Part shown: positions 44,213-51,721 of the stretch, piece by piece
How positions within the stretch are numbered: the first letter of the stretch is position 1
Layout: each line of letters opens with the position of its first letter
NCBI RefSeq assembly: GCF_000233455.1
Contig: NZ_JH376420.1
Coordinates: 1,117,488 to 1,181,487, forward strand
Source of the DNA: [Clostridium] citroniae WAL-17108
GTDB lineage: Bacteria > Bacillota > Clostridia > Lachnospirales > Lachnospiraceae
Direction: 5' to 3'
Length of the DNA stretch: 64,000 nt
The notes under the pieces: model-generated
Seen by the model: only the letters and a program-made list of their open reading frames with translations
Databases searched by the model: none
Told to the model about the DNA's origin: nothing
Program-made: the position numbers and the translations under genes

Positions 44213-44249
44213 ATCCTAAACTGGAAAATGCTGGTTAGTCAATTCCAAC
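44213..44249 (-). promoter_or_regulatory. Promoter with iron-box, miniprotein-FezA-FezB unit
   Basis: GTTAGTCAATTCCAAC (44234-44249) matches nine of the ten fixed positions of the box. On the minus strand TTGACT (44237-44242), an 18-base spacer and TAGGAT (44213-44218) form a possible promoter overlapped by the box. Confidence 0.5.
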
Positions 44250-44270
44250 GCTTCTTATTGAGAAATAAAG

Positions 44271-44642
44271 TCATTTAGTGTGATTGATTTTAAAAATCGT
44301 GTATCCGGCTGCCTTCACCGCATCCTTCAGGGCCTTGTCTTCATACTTCTGTTTCATATAAACCTGCGCTTCTCCTGCTTCCAGATCCACCCTTGCCCAC
44401 ACGCCCTCCATGGCGTTCAGGGCATTCTCCACACGGACCGCGCAGTTGCCGCAGGACATTCCGTCCACCTTCACGGTGCACTGGTGCGGGTAATGGGACA
44501 GGTCCTTATCCTTTACCTTAATCCGTTTGGGGGACTTTTCCCCGGACGATCCGCAGCAGCCGGAAGCCAGACGCTTCATATAGCTTCTGATGCCAAACAC
44601 GGAAATAATGATCAATAAGACACAAATGATTGCTGTTGACAA
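44271..44642 (-). CDS. Membrane-anchored heavy-metal-associated (HMA) protein
   Basis: 123 aa. A TTG start follows a strong AGGAGG by seven bases, and lies inside the end of the Fur-like gene (31-base overlap). The N-terminus is one transmembrane helix (residues 4-20), followed by SGCCGSSG, a Cys pair as in small FeoB-associated proteins, and an HMA domain with the metal site GMSCGNC. The protein probably hands metal ions from FeoB or to the FezB-like ATPase at the inner membrane face. Direction of transfer is inferred. Confidence 0.82.
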   Translation of the reverse strand: MSTAIICVLLIIISVFGIRSYMKRLASGCCGSSGEKSPKRIKVKDKDLSHYPHQCTVKVDGMSCGNCAVRVENALNAMEGVWARVDLEAGEAQVYMKQKYEDKALKDAVKAAGYTIFKINHTK

Positions 44643-44899
44643 TCCTCTTCCTCCTTTGGCGAATCCGGTGAGGAGTACTGGTACGTGCGCGCCAGCACCC
44701 CCATCTCTTCCAGTGCACTGACCGTCCTGTACACAGTGGCCATCCCCAGGTTGGGATCGCGCTTGCGTGCTTCATAGTAGATATCCTTGCAGTTTGTCCA
44801 GTCGCTTTCCAGGATCACTTCCAAAAGCATCCGTCTCTGCTGGGTCATCCGTTTTCCTCTTTTTTGAAATTCTTCGATCACCTGCTCTTTTTGCCACAT
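44612..44899 (-). CDS. Fur-family DNA-binding domain protein, lacking the dimerisation domain
   Basis: 95 aa. The winged-helix of Fur proteins is clear: KRMTQQRRMLLEVI, then LGMATVYRTVSALEEMGV. Normal Fur proteins have another ~55 residues with metal sites and dimer interface; here the frame ends soon after the wing (QYSSPDSPKEEED). The tail codons double as the ribosome site and start of the HMA gene, so the shortness is not simply a recent frameshift. AAGGAGGAG precedes the ATG. A local regulator or a non-metal-sensing DNA-binding protein is possible. Confidence 0.8.
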   Translation of the reverse strand: MWQKEQVIEEFQKRGKRMTQQRRMLLEVILESDWTNCKDIYYEARKRDPNLGMATVYRTVSALEEMGVLARTYQYSSPDSPKEEEDCQQQSFVSY

Positions 44900-44952
44900 A
44901 TCAGTTCTCCTCCTTACGTGATTTCAGGCACTTAATGGCCGCAGGTACGTCA

Positions 44953-45000
44953 GAACGCGCACGGAGCGGGGATTGTCTTTCCACGCTCGCGTGCACGTTC
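44953..45000. promoter_or_regulatory. Intercistronic hairpin between feoB and the Fur-like gene
   Basis: GAACG..CACGGAGCG on the left pairs with CGCTC.CGTG..CGTTC on the right, about 14 bp with two internal loops. There is no T-run. It may slow decay or tune expression between feoB and the following genes. Confidence 0.5.
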
Positions 45001-45008
45001 ATCTGTTA

Positions 45009-47183
45009 TCAGGATGCTGCGCCGGCTTTTGCGCCAACCTTCAGGGACTTGCTTTCCTTGTACGGTCTTACCATCAGGTAAATGAACAGCGCTACCAGAA
45101 GGAGCGCAACAATTGCTCCGATGCCAAAGCTTCCGGAAGTGAACCATGTTCCCAGCTGGTAGATGCAGAGTGATACGCCGTAGGCCAGGAGTGTCTGGTA
45201 ACCGATTGCAAACCAGGTCCATTTTGCATTGTTCATCTCACGCTTGATCGCTCCGATGGCTGCAAAGCAGGGAGCGCAAAGCAGGTTAAATACAAGGAAG
45301 GAATATGCGCTCACAGTGGTAAAGCTCTGTGCAAGGGTTCCCCAGATCTCCTCGCCGTCCTCTGCCACTTCCGCAAAGCCGTAAAGGATACCAAAGGTAC
45401 CAACCACGTTCTCCTTTGCAACCAGTCCTGTGATGGCTGCAACAGCCGCCTGCCAGTTGCCCCATCCAAGAGGAGCAAAGATCCAGGCAATCGCCTGGCC
45501 AATGCTGGCCAGAAGGCCGTCAGACAGGTCCTCCACCATTCCGAAGTGACCGTCCACAAACCCAAAGCTGGATGTAAACCATACAAAGATGGTGGATAAC
45601 AGGATCACGGTTCCGGCCTTCTTGATAAAGGACCATCCCCTCTCCCACATGCTGCGCAGTACATTGATCACAGTGGGCATATGGTAAGCAGGAAGCTCCA
45701 TAACAAAGGGCGCCGGGTCGCCTGCAAACATCTTTGTTTTTTTCAAAATAATACCAGAGCAGATAATGGCTGCAATACCCACAAAGTAAGCGCTGGGTGC
45801 AACCCAGGAAGCGCCTCCGAACAGTGCGCCTGCAAACAGGGCAATGATGGGGAGTTTCGCACCGCAGGGAATAAAGGTGGTGGTCATAATGGTCATCTTG
45901 CGGTCCCTGTCATTTTCAATGGTACGTGATGCCATGATTCCGGGAACGCCGCAGCCCGTGCCGATCAGCATGGGGATAAAGGACTTGCCGGACAGACCGA
46001 ATTTACGGAAGATCCTATCCATGATAAACGCAACCCTGGCCATGTATCCGCAGGCCTCCAGGAATGCCAGGAAGATGAACAGCACCAGCATCTGGGGAAC
46101 AAATCCCAGCACGGCGCCCACACCGGCAACAATACCATCCAGGATCAGGCTGGACAGCCAGTCAGCGCAGCCCACGGAAGTCAGGAAGCCTTCCACCAGG
46201 ACCGGAATACCGGGAACTTCCATGCCAAACAGGCTCCATCCGTCTCCAAACACGCCGTCATTGGCCCAGTCCGTTGCCCAGGTACCCACTGTGGTAACCG
46301 ACACATAATACACTACCCACATAACAACCGCAAAGATAGGAAGGGCCAGCCAGCGGTTTGTCACAATATGGTCGATCCTGTCCGAGGTGCTCAGCTTCTG
46401 CTTATTCTTTTTCACATAGCAGCCGCTGATGATGGAGGTAATGTATGTATAGCGTTCATTTGTGATAATGCTTTCCGCATCGTCATCCATGGCATCCTCT
46501 GTGCGCTTGATCAGGCTCTCAACATTGGGCACCGTGGACATCCGGGCAGCAATCTTATCATCCCGCTCAAACAGCTTGATGGCATAAAAACGCTTCTGCT
46601 CCTCCGGGATCTCATTGCCGAGGCAGCCTGCGATCTCTTCCAGCACAGACTCCACATCAGACCCAAACCGGTGCACGGAGGATACTTTCTGTCCTCCCCT
46701 GGCCAGTTCCACCGCCTTGTTGGCCGCTTCCATGATGCCGCTGCCTTTAAGGGCCGAAATCTCAACAACCGGGCAGCCCAGCTTTTTGCTCAGGGCATTT
46801 ATATTGATCTGGTCTCCGTTTTTCTGCACAATATCCATCATGTTCACAGCCATGAGAACCGGGATCCCCAGTTCCATCAGCTGGGTGGTCAGATACAGGT
46901 TGCGCTCCAGATTGGTTCCGTCCACAATGTTAAGGATCGCATCAGGGCGTTCCGTGATCAGATAATTCCTTGCAACCACTTCCTCCAGCGTATAGGGTGA
47001 CAGGGAATAGATCCCGGGAAGGTCCATGATGATCACATCCTTGTTCCCCTTTAGCTTACCTTCCTTTTTTTCCACCGTTACACCCGGCCAGTTTCCTACA
47101 AACTGGTTGGATCCGGTGAGTCCGTTAAACAGGGTAGTTTTACCACAGTTTGGATTACCGGCCAAAGCAATTTTGATTGACAT
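45009..47183 (-). CDS. feoB: Ferrous iron transporter FeoB
   Basis: 724 aa. The G domain starts with GNPNCGKTTLFN (G1) and WPGVTVEKKEG (G2), DLPGIYSLS (G3) and NMMD (G4). The membrane part has the Gate motif region GCGVPGIMASRTIEN and two inverted halves with conserved cysteines. FeoB imports Fe2+. GGAGG is eight bases before this ATG; the ATG two codons earlier is too close to it. It follows two feoA genes and precedes the Fur-like, HMA and Fez-like genes on the same strand. Confidence 0.97.
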   Translation of the reverse strand: MSIKIALAGNPNCGKTTLFNGLTGSNQFVGNWPGVTVEKKEGKLKGNKDVIIMDLPGIYSLSPYTLEEVVARNYLITERPDAILNIVDGTNLERNLYLTTQLMELGIPVLMAVNMMDIVQKNGDQININALSKKLGCPVVEISALKGSGIMEAANKAVELARGGQKVSSVHRFGSDVESVLEEIAGCLGNEIPEEQKRFYAIKLFERDDKIAARMSTVPNVESLIKRTEDAMDDDAESIITNERYTYITSIISGCYVKKNKQKLSTSDRIDHIVTNRWLALPIFAVVMWVVYYVSVTTVGTWATDWANDGVFGDGWSLFGMEVPGIPVLVEGFLTSVGCADWLSSLILDGIVAGVGAVLGFVPQMLVLFIFLAFLEACGYMARVAFIMDRIFRKFGLSGKSFIPMLIGTGCGVPGIMASRTIENDRDRKMTIMTTTFIPCGAKLPIIALFAGALFGGASWVAPSAYFVGIAAIICSGIILKKTKMFAGDPAPFVMELPAYHMPTVINVLRSMWERGWSFIKKAGTVILLSTIFVWFTSSFGFVDGHFGMVEDLSDGLLASIGQAIAWIFAPLGWGNWQAAVAAITGLVAKENVVGTFGILYGFAEVAEDGEEIWGTLAQSFTTVSAYSFLVFNLLCAPCFAAIGAIKREMNNAKWTWFAIGYQTLLAYGVSLCIYQLGTWFTSGSFGIGAIVALLLVALFIYLMVRPYKESKSLKVGAKAGAAS

Positions 47184-47227
47184 TTTCATATCCTCCTATT
47201 CCTCTTATTGAGAAAATTTATCAATAA

Positions 47228-47243
47228 ATTAGTTCAAGCTAAC
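47228..47243 (-). promoter_or_regulatory. Iron-box operator upstream of feoB
   Basis: ATTAGTTCAAGCTAAC fits RTTAG-N6-YTAAC at every fixed position. It sits between the feoA stop and feoB, 45 bases upstream of the start, beside TAATTT on the minus strand, a possible -10. Confidence 0.65.
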
Positions 47244-47252
47244 TCATTATCT

Positions 47253-47274
47253 AAAAAAAAGCAGCCCCTACTGC
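47253..47274 (-). terminator. Weak terminator at the end of the second feoA
   Basis: GCAG-TAGGGG-CTGC, a 4-bp stem extended by weak A-T pairs, overlaps the feoA stop codon and is followed on the minus strand by eight T. It would partly separate feoAA from feoB. Confidence 0.5.
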
Positions 47275-47489
47275 ACTTCGATCATCTCTGCATCCGCTTT
47301 TCTCAGAGACAGCTCATAACCTCTTACATTGACTTCCACCGGATCTCCCAGGGGAGCAACCTTGCGGACATATACTTCAGTCCCCTTTGTGATTCCCATA
47401 TCCATGATACGGCGCTTTACCGCTCCCTCACCGTGAAGCTTTACCACTGAAACCGTATCTCCGCATTTAACCTCTTTTAATGTGTGCAT
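47268..47489 (-). CDS. feoA: FeoA-domain protein (second copy)
   Basis: 73 aa. SH3-like FeoA fold with the GAVKRRIMDMGITKGTEVYV core and VEVNVRGYELSLRKADAE end. It probably binds FeoB and aids its activity. Start at 47489, with AAAGGAG ten bases upstream; an in-frame TTG just before is less likely. It follows the first feoA by 39 bases. Confidence 0.92.
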   Translation of the reverse strand: MHTLKEVKCGDTVSVVKLHGEGAVKRRIMDMGITKGTEVYVRKVAPLGDPVEVNVRGYELSLRKADAEMIEVQ

Positions 47490-47528
47490 AATCAAACGCT
47501 CCTTTCTTCCTCATGCCCTGATTCCCAG

Positions 47529-47738
47529 TTAGATCATGATCTTGTTGGCCATTTCCCTGCTGATCGCAACGCGGGCGTCCTTTACATTAACAATCACATT
47601 GCCATTGTTAATGGACACGACCGTTACATCCGTTCCAGGTACAAATCCCATATTCTCCAGGTGCCGGCGCACTTCATCTTTACCGCCTACACGCTTAATG
47701 GATGCTACTTCACCCTCTTTTGCCATTGTTAAAGGCAT
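47529..47738 (-). CDS. feoA: FeoA-domain protein (first copy)
   Basis: 69 aa, with HLENMGFVPGTDVTVV and a closing VAISREMANKIMI, the pattern of FeoA proteins. Two adjacent FeoA paralogues before FeoB are common in Clostridia. It is the first gene after the divergent promoter region shared with the DtxR-family gene, and has an iron-box across its promoter. Confidence 0.92.
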   Translation of the reverse strand: MPLTMAKEGEVASIKRVGGKDEVRRHLENMGFVPGTDVTVVSINNGNVIVNVKDARVAISREMANKIMI

Positions 47739-47824
47739 ACAATCACTCCTCTTCTTTTTGATGTGATCACAGTAATAGGTACAGATGCAGTCCTGGAAAG
47801 TTATGGTATCCTAACTGCAAGTCT

Positions 47825-47853
47825 AAGTTAGCACCAATTAACTCAAATGTCAA
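47825..47853 (-). promoter_or_regulatory. feoA promoter with iron-box operator
   Basis: Minus-strand TTGACA (47848-47853), 17-base spacer and TAACTT (47825-47830). The box GTTAGCACCAATTAAC (47827-47842) covers the spacer and -10, the same design as promoter P2 of the MacAB-like operon. Confidence 0.7.
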
Positions 47854-47890
47854 TAATTTTTTTCAAAAACCTTGATGAGAAATTCAATCT

Positions 47891-47919
47891 TTGCACAGAA
47901 TATTGAAATATGCTAAAAT
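47891..47919 (+). promoter_or_regulatory. Promoter of the DtxR-family gene
   Basis: TTGCAC (47891-47896), 17-base spacer and TAAAAT (47914-47919). No iron-box overlaps it; the nearest one (47827) is on the feoA side. Confidence 0.65.
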
Positions 47920-47995
47920 CAAACCATACCTCAGTGCACAAAAAACACAGGATCGCAGGGGGAAACATATCACCGTTTTGAAAGGATTGATTTAT

Positions 47996-48397
47996 ATGAA
48001 AATACAGGAATCTGCTGAGAATTATCTGGAAACCATTCTGATGTTAGGCCACCGCAACCCTTATGTCCGCTCCATCGACATTGCAAACGAGCTGTCCTTT
48101 TCCAAGCCAAGCGTCAGCGTTGCCATGAAAAACCTTCGGGAGAACGGATACATTGAGATCAATTCCGAAGGGCATATCTCCCTCACCGGACCGGGGAGGG
48201 AGATTGCCGAGACCATGTACGAACGCCACGCCATGCTGTCCCAGTGGCTGATCTATCTCGGGGTGGATGAACAGACAGCCGTGGAGGATGCCTGCCGAAT
48301 CGAGCATGTGGTCAGCGCCAAAAGTTTTAAAGCCATCAAAGCCCATATCACGGAGGGACATGAGCTGCCTGACATGGAAGACCCGGAGCATGTTTAA
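47996..48397 (+). CDS. DtxR/IdeR-family metal-dependent repressor, short form
   Basis: 133 aa. The helix-turn-helix reads IANELSFSKPSVSVAMKNL. The metal-binding residues visible are H78 and the C100-x2-E103-H104 set; the cysteine, as in DtxR/IdeR (C102-E105-H106), points to iron rather than manganese. An asparagine (N9) takes the place of the first site Met/Asp. The SH3-like third domain of DtxR is absent, as in MntR. Start at 47996, with AAAGGA nine bases upstream. It is divergent from feoAAB and is the best candidate for the protein that binds the boxes listed here. Confidence 0.88.
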   Translation: MKIQESAENYLETILMLGHRNPYVRSIDIANELSFSKPSVSVAMKNLRENGYIEINSEGHISLTGPGREIAETMYERHAMLSQWLIYLGVDEQTAVEDACRIEHVVSAKSFKAIKAHITEGHELPDMEDPEHV

Positions 48398-48403
48398 AAT
48401 TCC

Positions 48404-49084
48404 TTAGAGGAACGTGGAAAAAGGGAACACCAGCACAATGGCCGGCAGTATGTTTAACACCCTGGATTTCTTAATATCCGCGATCTTAAGTCCCACCGCC
48501 AGGGTTATGATGCCGCCGCAGGCCTTGAAGTTGGCAAGCATGGTCCCTGTTATGTAGGGGAGTACGCATCCGGCGCACCCAAACAGCAGGACCCCGACCA
48601 CAAACTGGGGAATTGCCACAAACCCAACCAGATACCCTGCCGTGGTGCCGAATATCACAGCAGTAAAAAAATCCATAATGGCTTTGGCGATCAGAATGGA
48701 ATGGTCGCCGGTCATTGCGGAGTTCATGGCCCCGAAAATACCGGTGCCGCTAAAGCAGAACAGGATGATCATACTGATCAGCACGTCCAGCTGTTTGTCG
48801 TCCAGGCTCAGGGGGAGCCTGGATTCCAGGCTGTGAAGCCCCCGCATCAGACTTGTCTCCAGGTTCATCAGTTCCCCGATCACAGTTCCCAGGATCACGG
48901 CAAGGATGACTGCGGAAAGGCTTTCCAGCTTGATGATCAATGTGACACCCATGGTAATGGCAGAGAGGCCAAAGATCCCCGGAAGGGCCTCTTTTAATTT
49001 GTCCGGGAAATAATCTTTTAAAACAGCTCCCAGCAGCCCTCCTATAAACACTGCAATGCAATTGATGATAACTCCGTACGGCAT
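48404..49084 (-). CDS. DUF554 family membrane protein
   Basis: 226 aa with six or seven hydrophobic segments and the DUF554 look: GVIINCIAVFIGGLLGA at the N-terminus, GIFGLSAITMGV and GELMNLE. Proteins of this family may transport small solutes, but none has a firm function known to me. It converges on the DtxR-type gene with a six-base gap. Confidence 0.85.
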   Translation of the reverse strand: MPYGVIINCIAVFIGGLLGAVLKDYFPDKLKEALPGIFGLSAITMGVTLIIKLESLSAVILAVILGTVIGELMNLETSLMRGLHSLESRLPLSLDDKQLDVLISMIILFCFSGTGIFGAMNSAMTGDHSILIAKAIMDFFTAVIFGTTAGYLVGFVAIPQFVVGVLLFGCAGCVLPYITGTMLANFKACGGIITLAVGLKIADIKKSRVLNILPAIVLVFPFSTFL

Positions 49085-49105
49085 GATATCTTCTCCTCTT
49101 TTCGT

Positions 49106-49516
49106 CTATTTTTCAAAATGTTCGTGTATCCTGGCAAACTGATGGATAAATTTCTCCCATTCCTCCCGCTCCATCTGTTCAAAGGTTTCGGCTTCAATTT
49201 TCAGGAAAGCCTCCTGGACCCGTTTTTGCTGTTCCCATCCCTTGTCCGTGAGGAAAATATGGAAGGTACGTCTGTTCCCGTTCATCCGCCTGCGCTGGAT
49301 CAGCCCCTTTGTCTCCATACCGTTCAGCACCGAGGTAAGAGTTGCGGCCTCAATATAACAGTGGGCCGCAATCTCCTTCTGACTGGCCCCGTCATAGTCC
49401 CCCAGATAATCAAGAACCTTGGGCTGGCCAGCGGTAAGTCCGGTATCACTAAGCATTTCCATCAGTTTTTTGTTGTAGATCGCATGGCTTGCCATCAGCA
49501 GATAGTGAAATGTCAT
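49106..49516 (-). CDS. MarR-family transcriptional regulator
   Basis: 136 aa. Winged-helix typical of MarR: SQKEIAAHCYIEAATLTSVLNGMETKGLI, then RRMNGNRRTFHIFLTDKG. Start at ATG 49516, five bases after GGAGG; the GTG two codons earlier overlaps the ribosome site. The next gene on the strand is DUF554, 21 bases on, which may be its target. A strong promoter with two palindromes lies upstream. Confidence 0.92.
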   Translation of the reverse strand: MTFHYLLMASHAIYNKKLMEMLSDTGLTAGQPKVLDYLGDYDGASQKEIAAHCYIEAATLTSVLNGMETKGLIQRRRMNGNRRTFHIFLTDKGWEQQKRVQEAFLKIEAETFEQMEREEWEKFIHQFARIHEHFEK

Positions 49517-49539
49517 GTGCACCTCCCCCTTTTATATAT

Positions 49540-49598
49540 ATTAGTATTCTAATTATTAGATATCTAACTATTATAATGGTGACGGTCCGCTCTGTCAA
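49540..49598 (-). promoter_or_regulatory. Consensus promoter with MarR palindromes
   Basis: Minus-strand TTGACA (49593-49598), 17-base spacer and TATAAT (49570-49575): a perfect consensus promoter. The start region holds TTAGATATCTAA (49556-49567), a perfect palindrome, and ATTAG-TATT-CTAAT (49540-49553). Confidence 0.85.
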
Positions 49599-49661
49599 TC
49601 CTGATTTTTGGTTTTATTCCCGGATCTATGCCCGGATCGTGCATGCCGGGATCCATGAATC

Positions 49662-49708
49662 AAAAAAACGTCCCCGGCTCCTGATCAATGGGGGCCGGAA
49701 ACGTTTTT
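49662..49708 (-). terminator. Terminator after the macrodomain gene
   Basis: AAAAAAACGTCCCCGGC (49662-49678) pairs with GCCGGAAACGTTTTT (49694-49708) with a small bulge. T-runs occur on both strands, so it can serve both; it ends the macrodomain-sirtuin operon. Confidence 0.85.
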
Positions 49709-49746
49709 CCGATTTTTATATTCTCTGGATTTTATATCGTCTTGTT

Positions 49747-50544
49747 CTATACGGCCCTTCCGGACAGTTCCAAAAGCCGTCTGTAAACAGCCAGGTCCAA
49801 ATCTGCAAACACATTAAATATCACCTGTTTTAAGGACTTATCCCCTTCCAGAAAACCGGCCACTGTTTCTATGGCCGTCTCAGCCGCCCGTTCACGCGGA
49901 AATTGAAATACTCCGGTGGAAATGCAGCAAAAGGCAATGGACCTGATCCCGCTTTTTACCGCCAGCTCCAGGCAGGACCGGTAACAATCCGCCAGGAGAC
50001 AACAGTCCTTCTCCCGCAGGGGGCCGGAAATAACCGGCCCCACCGTGTGCAGCACATACCGGCTGGGCAGATTATATCCGGGAGTGATCTTCGCGGTGCC
50101 GGTGGGTTCCTCATGCCCCTGGGCTCTCATGATCTCATTGCACGCAAGGCGCAGCTGGATCCCGGAAAATGAATGGATCGCATTATCAATGCATGAGTGC
50201 AGCGGATGAAAGCATCCCAAAAGCGCGCTGTTGGCTGCATTTACAATGGCATCCGCCCTCAGCCTGGTTATATCCCCCTGCCAAAGAAAGATGCGGCTCC
50301 CCTCCTTTACCGGGGCCAGGGAGGAGGCATCCACAATTCCGCGTTTCATTATCTCGTCCCGCAGATATGTATCCTGGATCTCTAAGAACTCACGGCCCGG
50401 CGGAAGGGGCGGACGCACGTTCATCAGTGCCCGGATCAGTTGTTTTTGCCCCGCCTCATCCTCAGGGATCTCAACCTTCCTGTATTGAGGCATCTCCCCT
50501 GCCAATGTCCGGATCAGATAGATCCGCTGTTCTTCCGGCGTCAT
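49747..50544 (-). CDS. Zinc-dependent macrodomain protein (ADP-ribosyl hydrolase)
   Basis: 265 aa. An N-terminal helical part precedes the macrodomain: WQGDITRLRADAIVNAANS, then the zinc motif GCFHPLHSCIDNAIH (C111, H116, C118) that defines the SirTM-linked macrodomains. These remove ADP-ribose from lipoylated GcvH-like protein in staphylococci and streptococci. The start overlaps the SirTM gene's stop by four bases (ATGA), so both are made together. No GcvH-L or LplA2 gene is next to it in this window. Confidence 0.92.
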   Translation of the reverse strand: MTPEEQRIYLIRTLAGEMPQYRKVEIPEDEAGQKQLIRALMNVRPPLPPGREFLEIQDTYLRDEIMKRGIVDASSLAPVKEGSRIFLWQGDITRLRADAIVNAANSALLGCFHPLHSCIDNAIHSFSGIQLRLACNEIMRAQGHEEPTGTAKITPGYNLPSRYVLHTVGPVISGPLREKDCCLLADCYRSCLELAVKSGIRSIAFCCISTGVFQFPRERAAETAIETVAGFLEGDKSLKQVIFNVFADLDLAVYRRLLELSGRAV

Positions 50545-51518
50545 GTGTCATGCCTCCTCTCCCTGTCCGTTCCGTTATCTGAAGCCCTGCCTTCCAAAGT
50601 TTTACCTTCAAGGGCCCTGCATATGCCCTCCAAACTTTCAGTCATGTCGCCATTGATACCGGCGGCCCGTTTTTCCACATCTGCAGGAACCGCGGCCCCA
50701 TCCGTATTCAGGCGTATAAAGGACCACCGCCCATTCTGCCGCACCATTTTTTCAAAGGGGAACCGTATGATGGCCGGGGTGTTAAAGCCGACACCCAGCT
50801 CCAGTACCACCGTCTCCTTCAAAGCCGCCTGCTCCAGGAACGCGCTGTAACGTTTTGCTGCCTGATGCCAATGGTCATCCTCCACAAAATATTGGTCGCA
50901 CCGTAAATTCATGGCCATGGGACCGCCGCACACAGGGCACACGGGAACCATGCAAGAGGGGATAACGCAGCCTTTGCGGGCCTCATTCATGCGCGCAAAC
51001 AGATCCGTGGCATCATAGGTCACGTCATGGCATGCCCCGGCACACTGGATCTTCCCATAATCCCCCTGGGTGGCGAATATATTTTTATCTTCAAAGCCTG
51101 CTTTCCAGAATTGGTGGTCCACATTGGTGGTCAACACAAAATGCTTCCGTGTGGTCACCATATCACACAGTTTCCTGTACAGAGGCAAAGCCCCCGGTTC
51201 AATCCTGTTCACCCAGACGTGTTTGGACCAGTAGCCCCACCGCTCCTCCTCCGTGGGAAAGGGATAAAAGCCAGCCGCATACATATCCCTCATGGCAGCA
51301 GGCCCGTATCTCCCGATAAACTCACTGAAATTTTCCTTAAACCGCCGGCCCGTGTAGGTCAGTCCCGCTGCGGCCGACAGACCGGCTCCTGCCCCGACCA
51401 ACACGGCATCCGCCTTGCTGATCATGGATGCCGCCCTTTGGATCAGTTGATCATAGGGCAGATCCTGGTACACGTAATCTCCGGCAGAAGTGCCGCTTAA
51501 AAACCTAAGCCAATCCAT
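50541..51518 (-). CDS. Class M sirtuin (SirTM), protein ADP-ribosyltransferase
   Basis: 325 aa. Rossmann start GAGAGLSAAAGL, NAD-binding TTNVDHQF with N132, and FATQGDYG with Q151 where sirtuin deacylases have His. This His-to-Gln change marks SirTM enzymes that ADP-ribosylate rather than deacetylate. A zinc site is seen as C159, C163 and C194, C197. Start at 51518: AGAGGG is six bases upstream. It forms an operon with the macrodomain hydrolase, so the pair can write and erase the same mark. Confidence 0.92.
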   Translation of the reverse strand: MDWLRFLSGTSAGDYVYQDLPYDQLIQRAASMISKADAVLVGAGAGLSAAAGLTYTGRRFKENFSEFIGRYGPAAMRDMYAAGFYPFPTEEERWGYWSKHVWVNRIEPGALPLYRKLCDMVTTRKHFVLTTNVDHQFWKAGFEDKNIFATQGDYGKIQCAGACHDVTYDATDLFARMNEARKGCVIPSCMVPVCPVCGGPMAMNLRCDQYFVEDDHWHQAAKRYSAFLEQAALKETVVLELGVGFNTPAIIRFPFEKMVRQNGRWSFIRLNTDGAAVPADVEKRAAGINGDMTESLEGICRALEGKTLEGRASDNGTDRERRHDT

Positions 51519-51668
51519 TTTCATCCCTCTTTCCAAGCTGTCTCTCCCATGAAACCTTACCAAGACCTTCCGGCTGCCTGCAGAAATTTCCTGGCCCATA
51601 TTGAAAAAATAACGGCCGCGGTTTATAATAAGCCCAGGCGGTCCGGCATGGCTGTACAGCTGATAAAT

Positions 51669-51696
51669 ATGATACAGCCAAATATGACTGTATCAT
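51669..51696. promoter_or_regulatory. HxlR operator candidate
   Basis: ATGATACAG (51669-51677) and CTGTATCAT (51688-51696), perfect 9-bp arms separated by ten bases, lie just upstream of the ribosome site of the HxlR gene and between it and the divergent sirtuin gene. GGAGG follows at 51710-51714. Confidence 0.65.
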
Positions 51697-51721
51697 CTAA
51701 AATATACCTGGAGGTACCCTT

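Noticed and set aside
47253..47274. Strong terminator separating feoAA and feoB completely
   Set aside because: The stem is only four GC-containing pairs; kept as a weak terminator only.
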